A DNA stretch of 64,000 bases. Origin: Peromyscus leucopus (Eukaryota > Chordata > Mammalia > Rodentia > Cricetidae). This document shows, one piece after another, positions 30,610-39,782 of the stretch; the stretch's first letter is position 1, and each line of letters starts with the position of its first letter. The stretch spans positions 72,257,486 through 72,321,485 of the forward strand of contig NC_051086.1 of NCBI RefSeq assembly GCF_004664715.2, in the 5' to 3' direction. Position numbers and translations under genes: made by a program. Below the pieces are notes generated by a model. The model saw only the letters and a program-made list of their open reading frames with translations, had not been told where the DNA came from and made no database searches.

Positions 30610-30805
30610 GCAGGAGTCTAATAGCGGTTGGCTTGGACCAATCGTGGTTCATTCTCTAAGGACTGCCTGAGTCCCCTGCCCCTGCGCCTGCGCCTGCGCC
30701 CAAGAACATGATTACCTGTTGAGAAGCAAATCAGTAGCCGTTTGTTCCGAGGCGGGCAGAGCGGGGCACGGTTAGGAAGAGTCGGGGTGACGCCTGCTAC
30801 GACGG
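30610..30805. promoter_or_regulatory. Small CpG-rich segment with CCAAT and GC motifs
   Basis: About 16 CpGs fall in ~200 bases, against a CpG-poor background. A CCAAT box is at 30638-30642, CTGCGC repeats three times at 30682-30699 (NRF1-half-site-like), and GAGGCGGGCAGAGCGGGG follows. No open frame or splice donor supports a transcript, so promoter activity is a guess. Confidence 0.3.
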
Positions 30806-30840
30806 GTTTCCAGCACAGGCTAACTTACATTTTTTTTCTT

Positions 30841-31327
30841 TTTTCTCTTTTTTGTGGGGAGAGGGGGTTTTCAAGACAGGGTTTCTATTGGTGAAATTAT
30901 TAAGGCCACTCCACATAGTTAAAAGGGAGATTTATTTAGTGGCATAACTTACAAATGAAGGGATAGGTAGTTGGCGGGTCTAGAAAAGATGGAGTGCAGT
31001 CCTGCTTTGTTCTCTGGAGAACTCTCCTCGGTCTACCTCTAGCGTCCAGGGTCCAGGAAACAAGAAAGCGCAGCGCATCCAGATCTCGGGTCTTCAGGGC
31101 CCTCTCTTGGCACCGTCTTGTAGGTGTGATAGTTACCGAAGCCTCAATGGGGGCTGGAACTTCCAGACCAAAGCTGGAATGACTACCCACTACAGGTTTC
31201 TCTGTGTAGTTTTGGTGCCTTTCCTGGATCTCACTCTGTAGACCAGGCTGGCCTCGAACTCACAGAGATCCTCCTGGCTCTGCCTCCCGAGTGCTGGGAT
31301 TAAAGGCGAGCGCCACCACTGCCCGGC
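30841..31327 (-). mobile_element. B1: B1 SINE split by a solo LTR
   Basis: The left end has a T-rich tail and TCAAGACAGGGTTTC (to 30885). The rest resumes at 31195 with GGTTTCTCTGTGTAGTTTTGG and ends GCCACCACTGCCCGGC. Confidence 0.9.
30886..31194 (-). mobile_element. Solo LTR (class II-like), TG...TA ends, 6-bp TSD
   Basis: Read on the minus strand it starts TGTAGTGGGTAGTCATTCC, has AATAAATCTCCC and ends CACCAATA. GGTTTC flanks it at 30880-30885 and 31195-31200. Family unknown to me. The one at 63205 has the same TGTAGTGG start, TA end and TSD length. Confidence 0.78.
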
Positions 31328-32287
31328 TAACTCACATCTTTTATTGTGCCCAATGGGTGGGTTGGGAGTGGGGGACCTTGTGACCCACTAGTATAGACCC
31401 TTTTCTCAGAGCGTGTGATGTAGAGCTCTTCAAGGCTGGGACGGAAGCCCTGCCCCAACTTCCGTAAGGAACGCTAGAGAGCCCTAAGGGCAGAAATTTC
31501 AAGTACAGTGCCTCAGTGGGTCATATTTTATCCAGATTCACAAAGTTTGCTTAATAGCCTCTTCTGCTGCCACACTCAGGCTCCTTCTGTAAAACGTACA
31601 AAGCACTCATAAAGGCACAAAAATTAATTATTTAATTAATCGATTGATCCTAAGGTGGGAGACTCTTTGGCCCTATGGCTACTGAAGGACTCAGCCCTGT
31701 GGGAAGTGAGCATTGAGTGTCTGAGTCCTCCATGGGTCCACTCCTCCATACAGTGATGGGCTCTACTCTGTGAGTGAGGAAGCCCAATGCCGTTGGAAAA
31801 GGCCCCAGCTGTTAAGGGAAGCACGCTTAGAAAGGAGATGAAAGGAACCGGAAAGGGTTTTTTTTAGTTTTGTTTTTTTTTTTTCAGAATACTTCAGAAA
31901 AGTGGGCAGATTTGCAGTACAATATGTCAGCAGCCCATAAGCCCCTGCCTAGACACACCCCTTAATGTCACATTTTACAAACCAATTCAGAAACCTCGCT
32001 CTAAGTCCAAACCAAGATACGGTGCCTGCGAAGGTATGCCACAGCCCCCATGGGGGAGCTAGTCACACTCAACCTCTCTACCGCATGCAGTAGTAGCCTA
32101 ACACATTCACACACAACCATCACCTTCCGGTAGGTAAGCAACCTGTTCTTGACATGCTCACAGGTGACTCCTTTGGACCACTAATTTTTTTCTCTCTCTG
32201 TTTCTCATGCCGCACCTTTGCCCAGGTTGAAGAACGGTCTTTGACTTGTATAGTTCAGAATGAGCATGAAGGTTAGCTTTGGTCAGA
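31328..32287. other. Unassigned single-copy DNA, about 1 kb
   Basis: Only an (A)n/(T)n patch at 31858-31885 is notable. No gene or repeat family recognised. Confidence 0.45.
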
Positions 32288-32423
32288 AACTCCATGCATG
32301 GTGGTGGACCCCTTTAATCCCAACACTCAGGCATGAAGGCAAAAGGATCAACAATTCAAGGTCGTTCAGTTGTCCAGTGAGTTCAAGGCCAACCTGGAAA
32401 AATGAGACACTGTCAGACAGAGG
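32288..32423 (+). mobile_element. B1: B1 SINE, diverged
   Basis: CATGCATGGTGGTGGACCCC, TTTAATCCCAACACTCAGGC and GAGTTCAAGGCCAACCTGG show a B1 with a ~20-base internal insertion. Its tail is replaced by a GA array. Confidence 0.72.
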
Positions 32424-32424
32424 G

Positions 32425-32476
<52 letters not shown>
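32424..32476. repeat. (GA)n microsatellite
   Basis: Purine-only GA array after the B1. Confidence 0.95.
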
Positions 32477-32478
<2 letters not shown>

Positions 32479-32497
32479 CTTTTAAAGTGAGCTTCTA

Positions 32498-32612
32498 AAA
32501 CCAGATGTGGCAACACACCCTTGTAATCCCAGGTTTAGAATGCTGAGGCAAGAGGCTTGAGATTCAAGGATAGCCTGAGCTACATTAGCAAAACTGTCTC
32601 AAGCCCCTCCTT
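32498..32612 (+). mobile_element. B1: Proto-B1-like SINE
   Basis: ACCAGATGTGGCAACACACCC, TTGTAATCCCAGG and GGATAGCCTGAGCTACATTAGC mark an old monomer. Confidence 0.62.
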
Positions 32613-32770
32613 CAAAACATGAAATTTCAGGGGAAGGATGGATTAAGGGAGGATGCATTTCATCAGAGCAGGTTGAACACTTGTGTGGAAATATCACACC
32701 AACCTATTAATATACACTTAATACATATAAATTAAAAAATTTAAAAATAAAGTAAAAAAAAAAAAAAAAG

Positions 32771-32845
32771 CCAGGGCTGAATACTGGAGCACTTGCTTAG
32801 AATGCTCGAGGTTGTAGGTTCATTTCTCAGCACCATAAAAAAATT
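32771..32845 (+). mobile_element. ID: ID-type SINE
   Basis: GGCTGAATACTGGAGCACTTGC and GGTTCATTTCTCAGCACC with A-rich flanks on both sides. Confidence 0.65.
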
Positions 32846-32984
32846 TAAAAAGTAAAAAAATGAATGCAACACACCGTTTAAAATTGTGTGTATTCGAATG
32901 TGCATGCGTGCTTAGGTGGATGGGACGATCATCCTCCAATATGGTACCTCAGGCACCATCTGCCTTCGGTTTGGGTTTGGTTTT

Positions 32985-33212
32985 TGTGTTTGTTTGTTTG
33001 AGCCGAGGTTTTTCACTGGGACCTGGGGCTGCCAGGTTACTCTGGGCTGGCCAGCCAACAAGCCCTGAGGATCTGCCTGACTCCACTGCCCAGTTCTGGG
33101 AGTACAATGCATGCTACCAGGCCAGGCTTTTTACATTGCACCGAGGCTCAAACTCAGGTCTTCATGTTGACACAACCAGCGTTTTCCAGACTGAGCCGTC
33201 TTCTAGGCCCAT
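32985..33212 (-). mobile_element. B4: B4 SINE
   Basis: GAGCCGAGGTTTTTCACTGGG, GGGCTGGCCAGCCAACAAGCC, GCATGCTACCAGGCCAGGC and CAAACTCAGGTCTTCATGTTG are a reverse-strand B4 without much tail. Confidence 0.7.
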
Positions 33213-34009
33213 TGTTAAGGTCTTGATTTTTTGTTTTTAATAAAGAAAGTAAACTTCTAAGAAGAGCAGAAAGCTCCAAACCAGCTTCTTGAGAAGTGGA
33301 GCGAATCGGTTGCTTTCGTCTAAACTATTTTTTCCATCGCTAAATGTTACACAAATTATAGCCTAGACAGCCAGAGAACCATTTATGTAAAAGCTCCAGT
33401 AGGAAAAATGTCACGATCAAAATGAAAGGTTTGGCCTGTAGAACTTGCGAGGGTTTTCAGTGCTCCCCTCACCAATCCTCGTCTGTGAGCTGTTTTCTTA
33501 TTTATGTCCCCACATTTTGAATCAAATTCTAGGAATCCCCGTTTTGCTTTTTTTTCTGCATCTTTCCTACTTAAAGATCTCTTTAGAAATCTGCAGGAGA
33601 GCCCTGAATAGGTGTGTTTATGCCAGTGGGAGCTTTGGCAGTGATTTTTTTTTTTTCCTCTCCTGAAAGGGGTCCTTCAAGAAGTTTCCCTCTCCCGGGG
33701 AGACAGCGGCCAGAGTTTCCTGAGGAAGGTGGCCATTCTGCCAAGCTCAGAAATGGAAAGCTGTCATCGAGTCCCAGGCCTTTAGATAATGGGGAGCCTG
33801 TTCTGCTAAGCTCCCCACAAAGCCTAGACTGACCGGCCACACAAAGGTGAGACTGACGAGCACCTTCCCCCAAATGCAGGAAACCCACTCATCAGACTCT
33901 TCCTTTGGGAGGAATGGTAGGCTCAGGTCAAGCGCCCCCTTTTTGCCACTTTGACAGGGGGAGATGGGCATTAACAGCAAAGGGCTTCTGGGGGTTGTTC
34001 GTTTAAATT
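33213..34009. other. Unassigned single-copy DNA
   Basis: No repeat recognised. 33290-33420 is AT-rich and repeat-free, a possible conserved block only by absence of other explanation. Confidence 0.45.
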
Positions 34010-34183
34010 TTTTAAAATATTTACTTATTCTGTGTGTGCACACATGGTGAGGAGTGTGTAAGGAGGTCAGAGGACAACTTGGAGGAGTCCCTTCTCTCCT
34101 TCTCTCCTGTGGGTCCGGGGTCCTGGGAGTAGAACTCCAGCTCTGCCGCAAGCGCCCTTACGAAGTCATCTCCTCAGTCCCCA
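34010..34183 (-). mobile_element. B3: B3-type SINE
   Basis: ATTTTTTAAAATATTTACTTATTC, AGGTCAGAGGACAACTTGGAGGAG and GTCATCTCCTCAGTCCCC indicate a reverse B3/B2-group SINE. Confidence 0.75.
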
Positions 34184-34600
34184 AACCTCATTTTTTTTTT
34201 AAAGCTTGTGACGCTTCAGGTTTACAGGAGCTCGATTATGTGTTCAGTCATTAACCCAGGATAAAGGCCGGAAACCTAGCACCGTGAGCCATGATAGCTA
34301 AAAACAGAATCGGATGAGGACACCCCAGTTGGAAGCTGCCATCTTTCGTGTGCTACTGCTTCGAGGCCGGCCAGGGTCTCTTGAAGCAGCTCCTTGGGGT
34401 AAAATGAGCAAGGGATTGAGCCTTCTGAGGGTGAAGTCTGGTTCTGCCTGCAGTTCTGGGAAAGTGACCTAATCGCTGTGTTCCCTTGACTTTCTCAGAA
34501 AACAGGATTCATCTTAAGCACAGAATGGCAATGAAATATTATATGGACATCTCAGGCACTCCGGTAGCTAGAATGATGTTGAATTATTGCACTGGGCTGT
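34184..34600. other. Unassigned DNA
   Basis: Nothing recognised before a TTG run at 34603-34627. Confidence 0.45.
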
Positions 34601-34650
34601 TTTTATTGTTGTTGTTGTTGTTGTTAGGAGGTTTTTGTTTGTTTTATCTT

Positions 34651-34836
34651 TTTTTTTTTTAAGATTTTTTTTATCATGTATATAGTGTTCTGCCTGCATG
34701 TGTCCCTGCAGACCAGAAGAGGGCGCCAGATCTCATTACAGATGGTTGTGAACCACCATGTGGTTGCTGGGAACTGAACTCAGGTCCTCTGGAAGAGCAG
34801 CCAGCGCTCTTAACTGCTGAGCCATCTCTCTAGCCC
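34651..34836 (-). mobile_element. B2: B2 SINE with 16-bp TSD
   Basis: TTGTTTGTTTTATCTT is repeated exactly at 34635-34650 and 34837-34852. Between them is a complete reverse B2 (GAAGAGGGCGCCAGATCTC, GGTTGCTGGGAACTGAACTC, TGCTGAGCCATCTCTC). The exact duplication and good body match imply a young copy. Confidence 0.94.
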
Positions 34837-34850
34837 TTGTTTGTTTTATC

Positions 34851-34952
34851 TTGACACAGGTTCTCATATATTCCAGGTCGGCTTCAACCTCTGACCCTCT
34901 TGTGTCTACCTTCCAAGGGCTCGGATTATAGGCATGTGCCAACATCCTTGGT
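34851..34952 (-). mobile_element. B1: B1 SINE, diverged
   Basis: GACACAGGTTCTCATATATTCC and CTCGGATTATAGGCATGTGCC. Its tail side received the B2. Confidence 0.65.
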
Positions 34953-35024
34953 TTATACAGTGCTAGGAATTGGTCCTGTGCGTGCTAGACAAGCACTTTA
35001 CCAACTAAGTCACACACACACCCT
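34953..35024 (-). mobile_element. ID: ID-type SINE
   Basis: AGTGCTAGGAATTGGTCCTG and GACAAGCACTTTACCAACTAAG are an ID core read in reverse. Confidence 0.65.
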
Positions 35025-35160
35025 TTTATTAAGACAAGGCCTCACTGTGTAGCCCTGGCTGGCCTGGAATTCACTATGTAGACCAGGCTCGTCTCAAACT
35101 TGCAGTGATCCTCCTGCTTCTGCATTGATGGGATTATGGGCATGAGCCAGCAAGCAGGCC
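35025..35160 (-). mobile_element. B1: B1 SINE
   Basis: AAGACAAGGCCTCACTGTGTAGCCC, ACTATGTAGACCAGGCTCG and GGGATTATGGGCATGAGCC. Confidence 0.82.
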
Positions 35161-35466
35161 TTTATCTGAGTACTCCACCTGAGTAGACTGGATATGTGTT
35201 CTGACCCGTGTGATTCCAGAGGTCTCAGAGGCTCCTTCTATTAAGTTAGTCATATAATTGGCCAATTGTGGCATTGCATTGTTCTATTCCATATACTCTT
35301 CACTTTGAGACTTGGGGTGCTCCGATGCAGGCTATTCCTAGGCTTATATCATAGGATCCACATGGGTCCCCTAAGCTCCTATCTGGAAGGGGCATAGGTC
35401 ACTTCTGCCAAGTGTCACTGGCCCAGGTCATATAATCAAGTCTACTCTTAATAAAGTGGGAATGTG
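35161..35466. other. Unassigned DNA
   Basis: No repeat or gene recognised. Confidence 0.45.
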
Positions 35467-35706
35467 GCCTTGGGAGCTGCTAAGTCAGTTACATGCCTGC
35501 CATGCACCCATGAGGATCAGAGTTCAGGTCCCCAGAACCCAGATAAAAAACTGGGCGTGGTGGTATGTGCCTGGAAGGAGAGGTACGTGCCTGGGGCGGG
35601 AGGGGAATAAAGAAAGGACAGATGGGCCCCTGAAGCTCATTGGCCAACCAGCCTAGCCAATCAATGAACTTAAGTTTCAGTGAGAAACTCTTGTCTCAAA
35701 ACGTAA

Positions 35707-36713
35707 AGGTTCCTAAGCTTCCTAATTGTCTCTCTCAAATGAGCGGCTGCCAGTTTGAGCTACTTGTGGGTTCCTGGCGTGTGCGCTCGACCTGCAGTAT
35801 GGCGGGAATGAGGCCTCTGCAAGTGGCACATTAAGCTGCGTGGTGGATTTAGCCTTTGCTAGTACAAAACAAAAAAAGAGGTTTCTGGGCTACACGCTGC
35901 TTGGATGAAAGCATAGACCCACAATAGCTCCCAGAGCTGGTAGTAAATGTACCACCGCCATGTTGGGAAGCTGAGGTGGGCGGAGCCAGCAGCCATAGCA
36001 CAGTTTCAGTCTTACAAATGCTGCAGTTTAAAGCAATAGGTTCACAATAAGACAGATTCAGATGTAATAGTTTACAATGTGTGTAAAATATACATAGGCT
36101 TGAAAGAGACAAAAAAAGGTGATATATACAGTTATATAAACAAATACATAGTTTTTAAAAATAAAGTCTTTAAAGAGACAATAAAATTAATATAAAAAAT
36201 AAGCCACGTAAAGATGAATATTACACAGAGAATCTGGATTGTGTTGTCTTTGGGATTTTTAACTGCAGAAAAACATTTGATTGTAAAAGATGTTGGGTTA
36301 AACCAATATGTATATTTTAAAGATACCTTGACTAAAAAATTTGGATATAAGGATGTGTTGCTTTGGAAAGGAGACTCTGCTTTTGTTCCCACAGAAAGCC
36401 AGAGGCTATGGATTTGTTCCAGATTAAGATACATCAGGTTTGACCAGCCAAGACCCCTGAAAGGTCTCTGATGACACCATGGCCCAGATGATCCAACATC
36501 CAGAATGGTTTGAAGGCAACTGGCTCAGACAATACAGCCTCATGGACTATTCCATAATCCTAAAATTTTCTTTGTATCCCCATAAGATACAGCGCCACCC
36601 TCCAGCAGGAAGTAGTAAGAGAAGTTATGCCCAAATTTCCAAATTATATGTAATTTTACTTTGTTAAGGTTAAAACCTTCCTTTTTGAAAAAAAAAAAAG
36701 TGGTGGGGGGGAG
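35707..36713 (+). mobile_element. mys-like ERV internal region, 5'-deleted and gag-pol-deleted
   Basis: From GTTCCTAAGC to ~36190 it parallels the 5' leader of the minus-strand copy at 50.6 kb (GCAGTATGGCGGGAATGAGGCC, GGGCTACACGCTGCTT, GCCATGTTGGGAAGCTGAGG). From about 36204 both copies pass straight into a pol-end segment. A ~150-base A/T-rich stretch (36020-36190) is absent from the other copy. The purine tract AAAAAAAAAAAAGTGGTGGGG (36689 on) precedes the 3' LTR. The 5' LTR and primer site are missing. Confidence 0.75.
36310..36445 (+). pseudogene. pol (remnant): Putative class II integrase C-terminal remnant
   Basis: The translated stretch has VYFKDTLTKKFGYKDVLLWK and later WICSRLRYIRFD. 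This is reminiscent of the betaretroviral integrase C-terminal pattern (V..DPLT..W.GPD.LL.W...WVP.R.IR). A related VYFKDTLTSKFGCKNMLLW occurs in the minus-strand copy. The frame lacks all catalytic residues. The assignment is by motif and moderately uncertain. Confidence 0.5.
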
Positions 36714-37105
36714 TGCTGTGGGATGTTCTGTATGGCAAATGTGTTGCTCTGATTGGTCAATAAATAAAACACTGATTGGCCAGTGGCTAGGCAGGAAGTA
36801 TAGGCGGGACTAACAGAGAGGAGAAAAGAAAGAACAGGAAGGCAGAAGGAGTCACTGCCAGCCGCCGCCATGACCAGCAGCATGTGAAGACGCCGGTAAG
36901 CCACAAGCCATGTGGCAAGGTATAGATTTATGGAAATGGATTAATTTAAGATATAAGAACAGTTAGCAAGAAGCCTGCCACGGCCATACAGTTTGTAAGC
37001 AATGTAAGTCTCTGTGTTTACTTGGTTGGGTCTGAGCAGCTCTGGGACTGGCAGGTGAGAGAGATTTGCCCTGACTGTGTGCAAGGCAGGAAAACTCTAG
37101 CTACA
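36714..37105 (+). mobile_element. mys-like 3' LTR (short U3 form)
   Basis: TGCTGTGGGATGTTCTGTATG leads directly into GCTCTGATTGGTCAATAAATAAAAC, without the extra ~130 U3 bases seen at 7614 and 25095. It ends TCTAGCTACA. The next bases, GAAAGT, are host B4 sequence, but no matching copy remains at the deleted 5' side. Confidence 0.85.
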
Positions 37106-37250
37106 GAAAGTGACTGAGGGAAGTCACTTGAAGTCAGCCTCTGGCCTCCACACACGTGTGTATACACACTTGCACATGTAAGTAACCAAAACTGTGCACA
37201 CATCCACACTCACAAGTTCATACAACCCCACATACAAACAAATAAATACG

Positions 37251-37627
37251 TGAAGTAAAGTGGAATATATAGCCCTCCTACATGGGAAAAGCCCATGAAT
37301 ATTGTGATCGCTAAAGTTTGTCATTGCTACGTGACACAGAATCTCCAACTCCAGAGGCAAATATAGATAACGCTTCCTTTCTCATAAGTAAGCCTCCAAA
37401 TGGACACTTTGGGGCTCTGTGAAAGCCCCATCACAGGGCCACCACCCCATCTGCCTTTGCTGATGTCTTCATATTGCAAGTTATTTGCAAATAATAGCAG
37501 ATTAGTATGTTCCCTTTGGAGTGGAAGGAAAGGGAGGGTCCCCAATAGACAGGCGTTCAGACCCCTTAGCTGAGCAGGAGGGAAGTGAAATGAACAGGAC
37601 TTAATGCAGGCCTTCAGAGTAAGGGAG
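37251..37627. other. Unassigned DNA
   Basis: No repeat or gene recognised. Confidence 0.45.
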
Positions 37628-37808
37628 CTAGTGCCAGGCATGGTGGAGCTCAGCCAGGCATGGTGGAGCTCACCAGGAATCCCAGCACTTGGGAGGCAGA
37701 GGCAGGTGGATTTCTGTGAGTTCAAAGCCAGAATAGGCTGGTCTACAGAGTGAGTTCCAGGCCACCAAGATTACACAGGGAGACCTTGTCTCAAAACAAA
37801 ACAAAAGA
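37628..37808 (+). mobile_element. B1: B1 SINE with duplicated 5' end
   Basis: GCCAGGCATGGTGGAGCTCA occurs twice in tandem (about 37633-37672) before AGGAATCCCAGCACTTGGG. The rest is an ordinary B1 with an (AAAAC) tail. Confidence 0.87.
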
Positions 37809-37848
37809 AGAAGAAACCCCCAAAAAATAAAGAAACAGAGACAGGCAT

Positions 37849-37870
37849 ACACACACACACACACACACAG

Positions 37871-37965
<95 letters not shown>

Positions 37966-37966
37966 C
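37849..37966. repeat. (CA)n(GATA)n(GA)n compound microsatellite
   Basis: Three arrays follow one another at 37849-37869, 37871-37915 and 37916-37966. Confidence 0.95.
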
Positions 37967-38337
37967 TGGAAAGAAGGAACACTATAAGAAATAACCGACA
38001 TAAAGTAGAAGCAATCAAGCACTTACGGACTTTGACCCCAAACAGGTCTCAAGTGCAGGAGTGTGGAATGGACTTACACCCAGGAGGGACACACAGCATG
38101 GGTGAGATCTCACCCTACTTATTAAAGTGAGCAAGACAATGGGGAGAGGGGTCTCGCACCCTCTTCCCGCCGAGGTCTCTGGGGACCGGTCAGTGTCTTT
38201 CACAAGAATCTTTCACAGCTGGGCTGTGAGTGACAATGCCGGGGACTCTTGCACCTTTGTTCTGTGATTCTCCAGAATCTTCTTAGGTGTTGTTTTTTAA
38301 TGACTGGTTAAAGCTGGCTCTTGTCTCTCTCCCTCCT
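37967..38337. other. Unassigned single-copy DNA
   Basis: Nothing recognised. Confidence 0.45.
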
Positions 38338-38430
38338 CTTGTTTTCTTGGGAGACAGGGTCTCACTGTGCAGCCCGGGGCTCCTGATTCAGCCTCCTGCA
38401 TGCTGGGAACACAGCTATCACACCCAGTCT
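38338..38430 (-). mobile_element. B1: Diverged B1-like SINE
   Basis: GGGAGACAGGGTCTCACTGTGCAGCCC and CATGCTGGGAACACAGC, with a short deletion in the middle. Confidence 0.65.
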
Positions 38431-38796
38431 TGCTTGTCTCTATTGGGCCAAAATTCTATTGGTTTTTGGATCTTCCCCAAGACCTGAGACCCCAGCTTAT
38501 CCCTGGCCACTTGAGTGGCAGGTGTGATGGTAGCCCTGGAATTCTGATTTTCTAGGCTCTTTTCTCCACAAGACCAGGCTGCTCCTCCTCTAAGGCCCTG
38601 ATTCGGATCTTTGCTCTTATCCAATCCTCAGGGAAGAGGGAGTCCTCTTCCGTCTCTGCCAAGGCCCTAAAGTTAAGCCAAGACTAAACGTTTAGCTCTC
38701 AGAAATTTCTTGCTTGGGAGTTCAGGGACTCCAGAGCCAGGGAGCCCAGGGCCACAGCCAAGCTCAAGCTCAGTGTTACTCTAAGTATGATTGTCT
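38431..38796. other. Unassigned DNA
   Basis: No repeat or gene recognised. Confidence 0.45.
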
Positions 38797-38856
38797 GGTT
38801 GTTGTTGTTGTTGGTGGTAGTGGTGGTGGTGGTGGTGGGTGGGTGGGTGGGGGGGT
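38797..38856. repeat. (TTG)n(TGG)n(GGGT)n
   Basis: T/G-only run that loses T progressively and ends in a G7 stretch. Confidence 0.92.
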
Positions 38857-38930
38857 GATAGTGGGGTGTGCACGTATGCTGCAGACCGGGTGTGGAAATC
38901 AGAGGACAACTTTTAAGAATTGGTTCTCTC

Positions 38931-39064
38931 GGCTAGGCAGTGGTGGTGCACGCATTTAATCCCAGCACTTGGGAGATAGAGGCAGATAGTTCAATGAGTT
39001 CAAGGCCAGCCTAGTTTACAGAGTGAGTTCTAAGACAGCCAGGACACAGAGAAACCTTGTCTCA

Positions 39065-39115
<51 letters not shown>
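38931..39115 (+). mobile_element. B1: B1 SINE with (AAT)n tail and TSD
   Basis: GGCTAGGCAGTGGTGGTGCACGC to CTTGTCTCAAATAATAATAAT. Flanks AAGAATTGGTTCTCTC (38915-38930) and AAGAATTGATTATCTC (39116-39131) match at 14 of 16. The poly(A) has become a 47-base AAT microsatellite. Confidence 0.88.
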
Positions 39116-39132
39116 AAGAATTGATTATCTCC

Positions 39133-39502
39133 TGTGGTGATTTAAACAAGAATGGATCCTAGGCTCATATATTGTAATGCTTAGTCATCAGGGAGTGGCA
39201 CTATTTGAGAAGGATAAGAAGGTGTGGCCTTGCTGGAGGAAGTGTGTCACTGTGGGTAGGTTTTGAGATTTCAAAAGCCCATGCCAGGCCCAGGCTCTCT
39301 CTCTTTCTCTCTGCTGCCTGTGGATCAGGTATAAAGCTCTCAGCTCCAGGGCCATGTCTGCCTGTGTGCCTCCCTGCTCCCCACTATGACCATAATGGAC
39401 TAACCCTCTTAAACTGTAAGCCAACCCCCAATTAAATGCTTTGTTTTATGAGTTTCTGTGGTCATGGTGTCTCTTCACAGTAACAGAACAGTCACTAAGA
39501 CA
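39133..39502 (+). mobile_element. MaLR-like solo LTR
   Basis: TGTGGTGATTTAAACAAGAATGG to CAGTCACTAAGACA, with CAGGGAGTGGCACTATTTGAG and TCATGGTGTCTCTTCACAG. The flanks TCTCC (39128-39132) and CCTCC (39503-39507) fit a 5-bp duplication with one change. Confidence 0.82.
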
Positions 39503-39591
39503 CCTCCTTCATTTGTGGGTTCCAGAAATTGATCATCAGGCTTGAGTGGCAAGTGCTTTTACCTGTTAAGGCTCCTCAAAGGCCTTGTATT

Positions 39592-39712
39592 TTGAGCCAA
39601 AGTCTCATGTACCCAGCTGGCCTCACCAAATTCACTACGTAGTCAGAGACGGTCTTGGCTTCTGATCCTCCTGCTCATGCTGACATCATAGGTATATGTC
39701 CCACCATCTCCA
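39592..39712 (-). mobile_element. B1: Diverged B1-like SINE
   Basis: TTGAGCCAAAGTCTCATGTACCCAGCTGG, TTCACTACGTAGTCAGAGACGG and CATCATAGGTATATGTCCC. Confidence 0.58.
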
Positions 39713-39782
39713 GTTTCCTAAGCACTGGAGATTAAACCCAAGGCTTCTTACATGCCCGGCAAGCTTTCTACCAACCCAGTCC
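39713..39782 (-). mobile_element. ID: ID-type SINE
   Basis: AAGCACTGGAGATTAAACCCAAGGC and GGCAAGCTTTCTACCAACCCAG. Confidence 0.65.

Larger units (their letters stand above)
35467..37250 (+). mobile_element. B4: B4 SINE split by a mys-like element
   Basis: B4 head and middle lie at 35467-35706 (CAGTTACATGCCTGCCATGC, CTGGGCGTGGTGGTATGTGCC, AACCAGCCTAGCCAATCAATG, CTCTTGTCTCAAAACG). The B4 tail reappears at 37112-37250 (GAAGTCAGCCTCTGGCCTCCACACACG). The gap is filled by mys-like sequence. Confidence 0.75.
38857..39590 (-). mobile_element. B3: B3 SINE interrupted by a B1 and by a MaLR-like LTR
   Basis: The B3 starts at 38857 (GTGGAAATCAGAGGACAACTTTTAAG), breaks at 38930, shows only 39116-39132 between inserts, and resumes at 39503 (GTGGGTTCCAGAAATTGATCATCAGGC, ACCTGTTAAGGCTCC). 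Confidence 0.75.
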
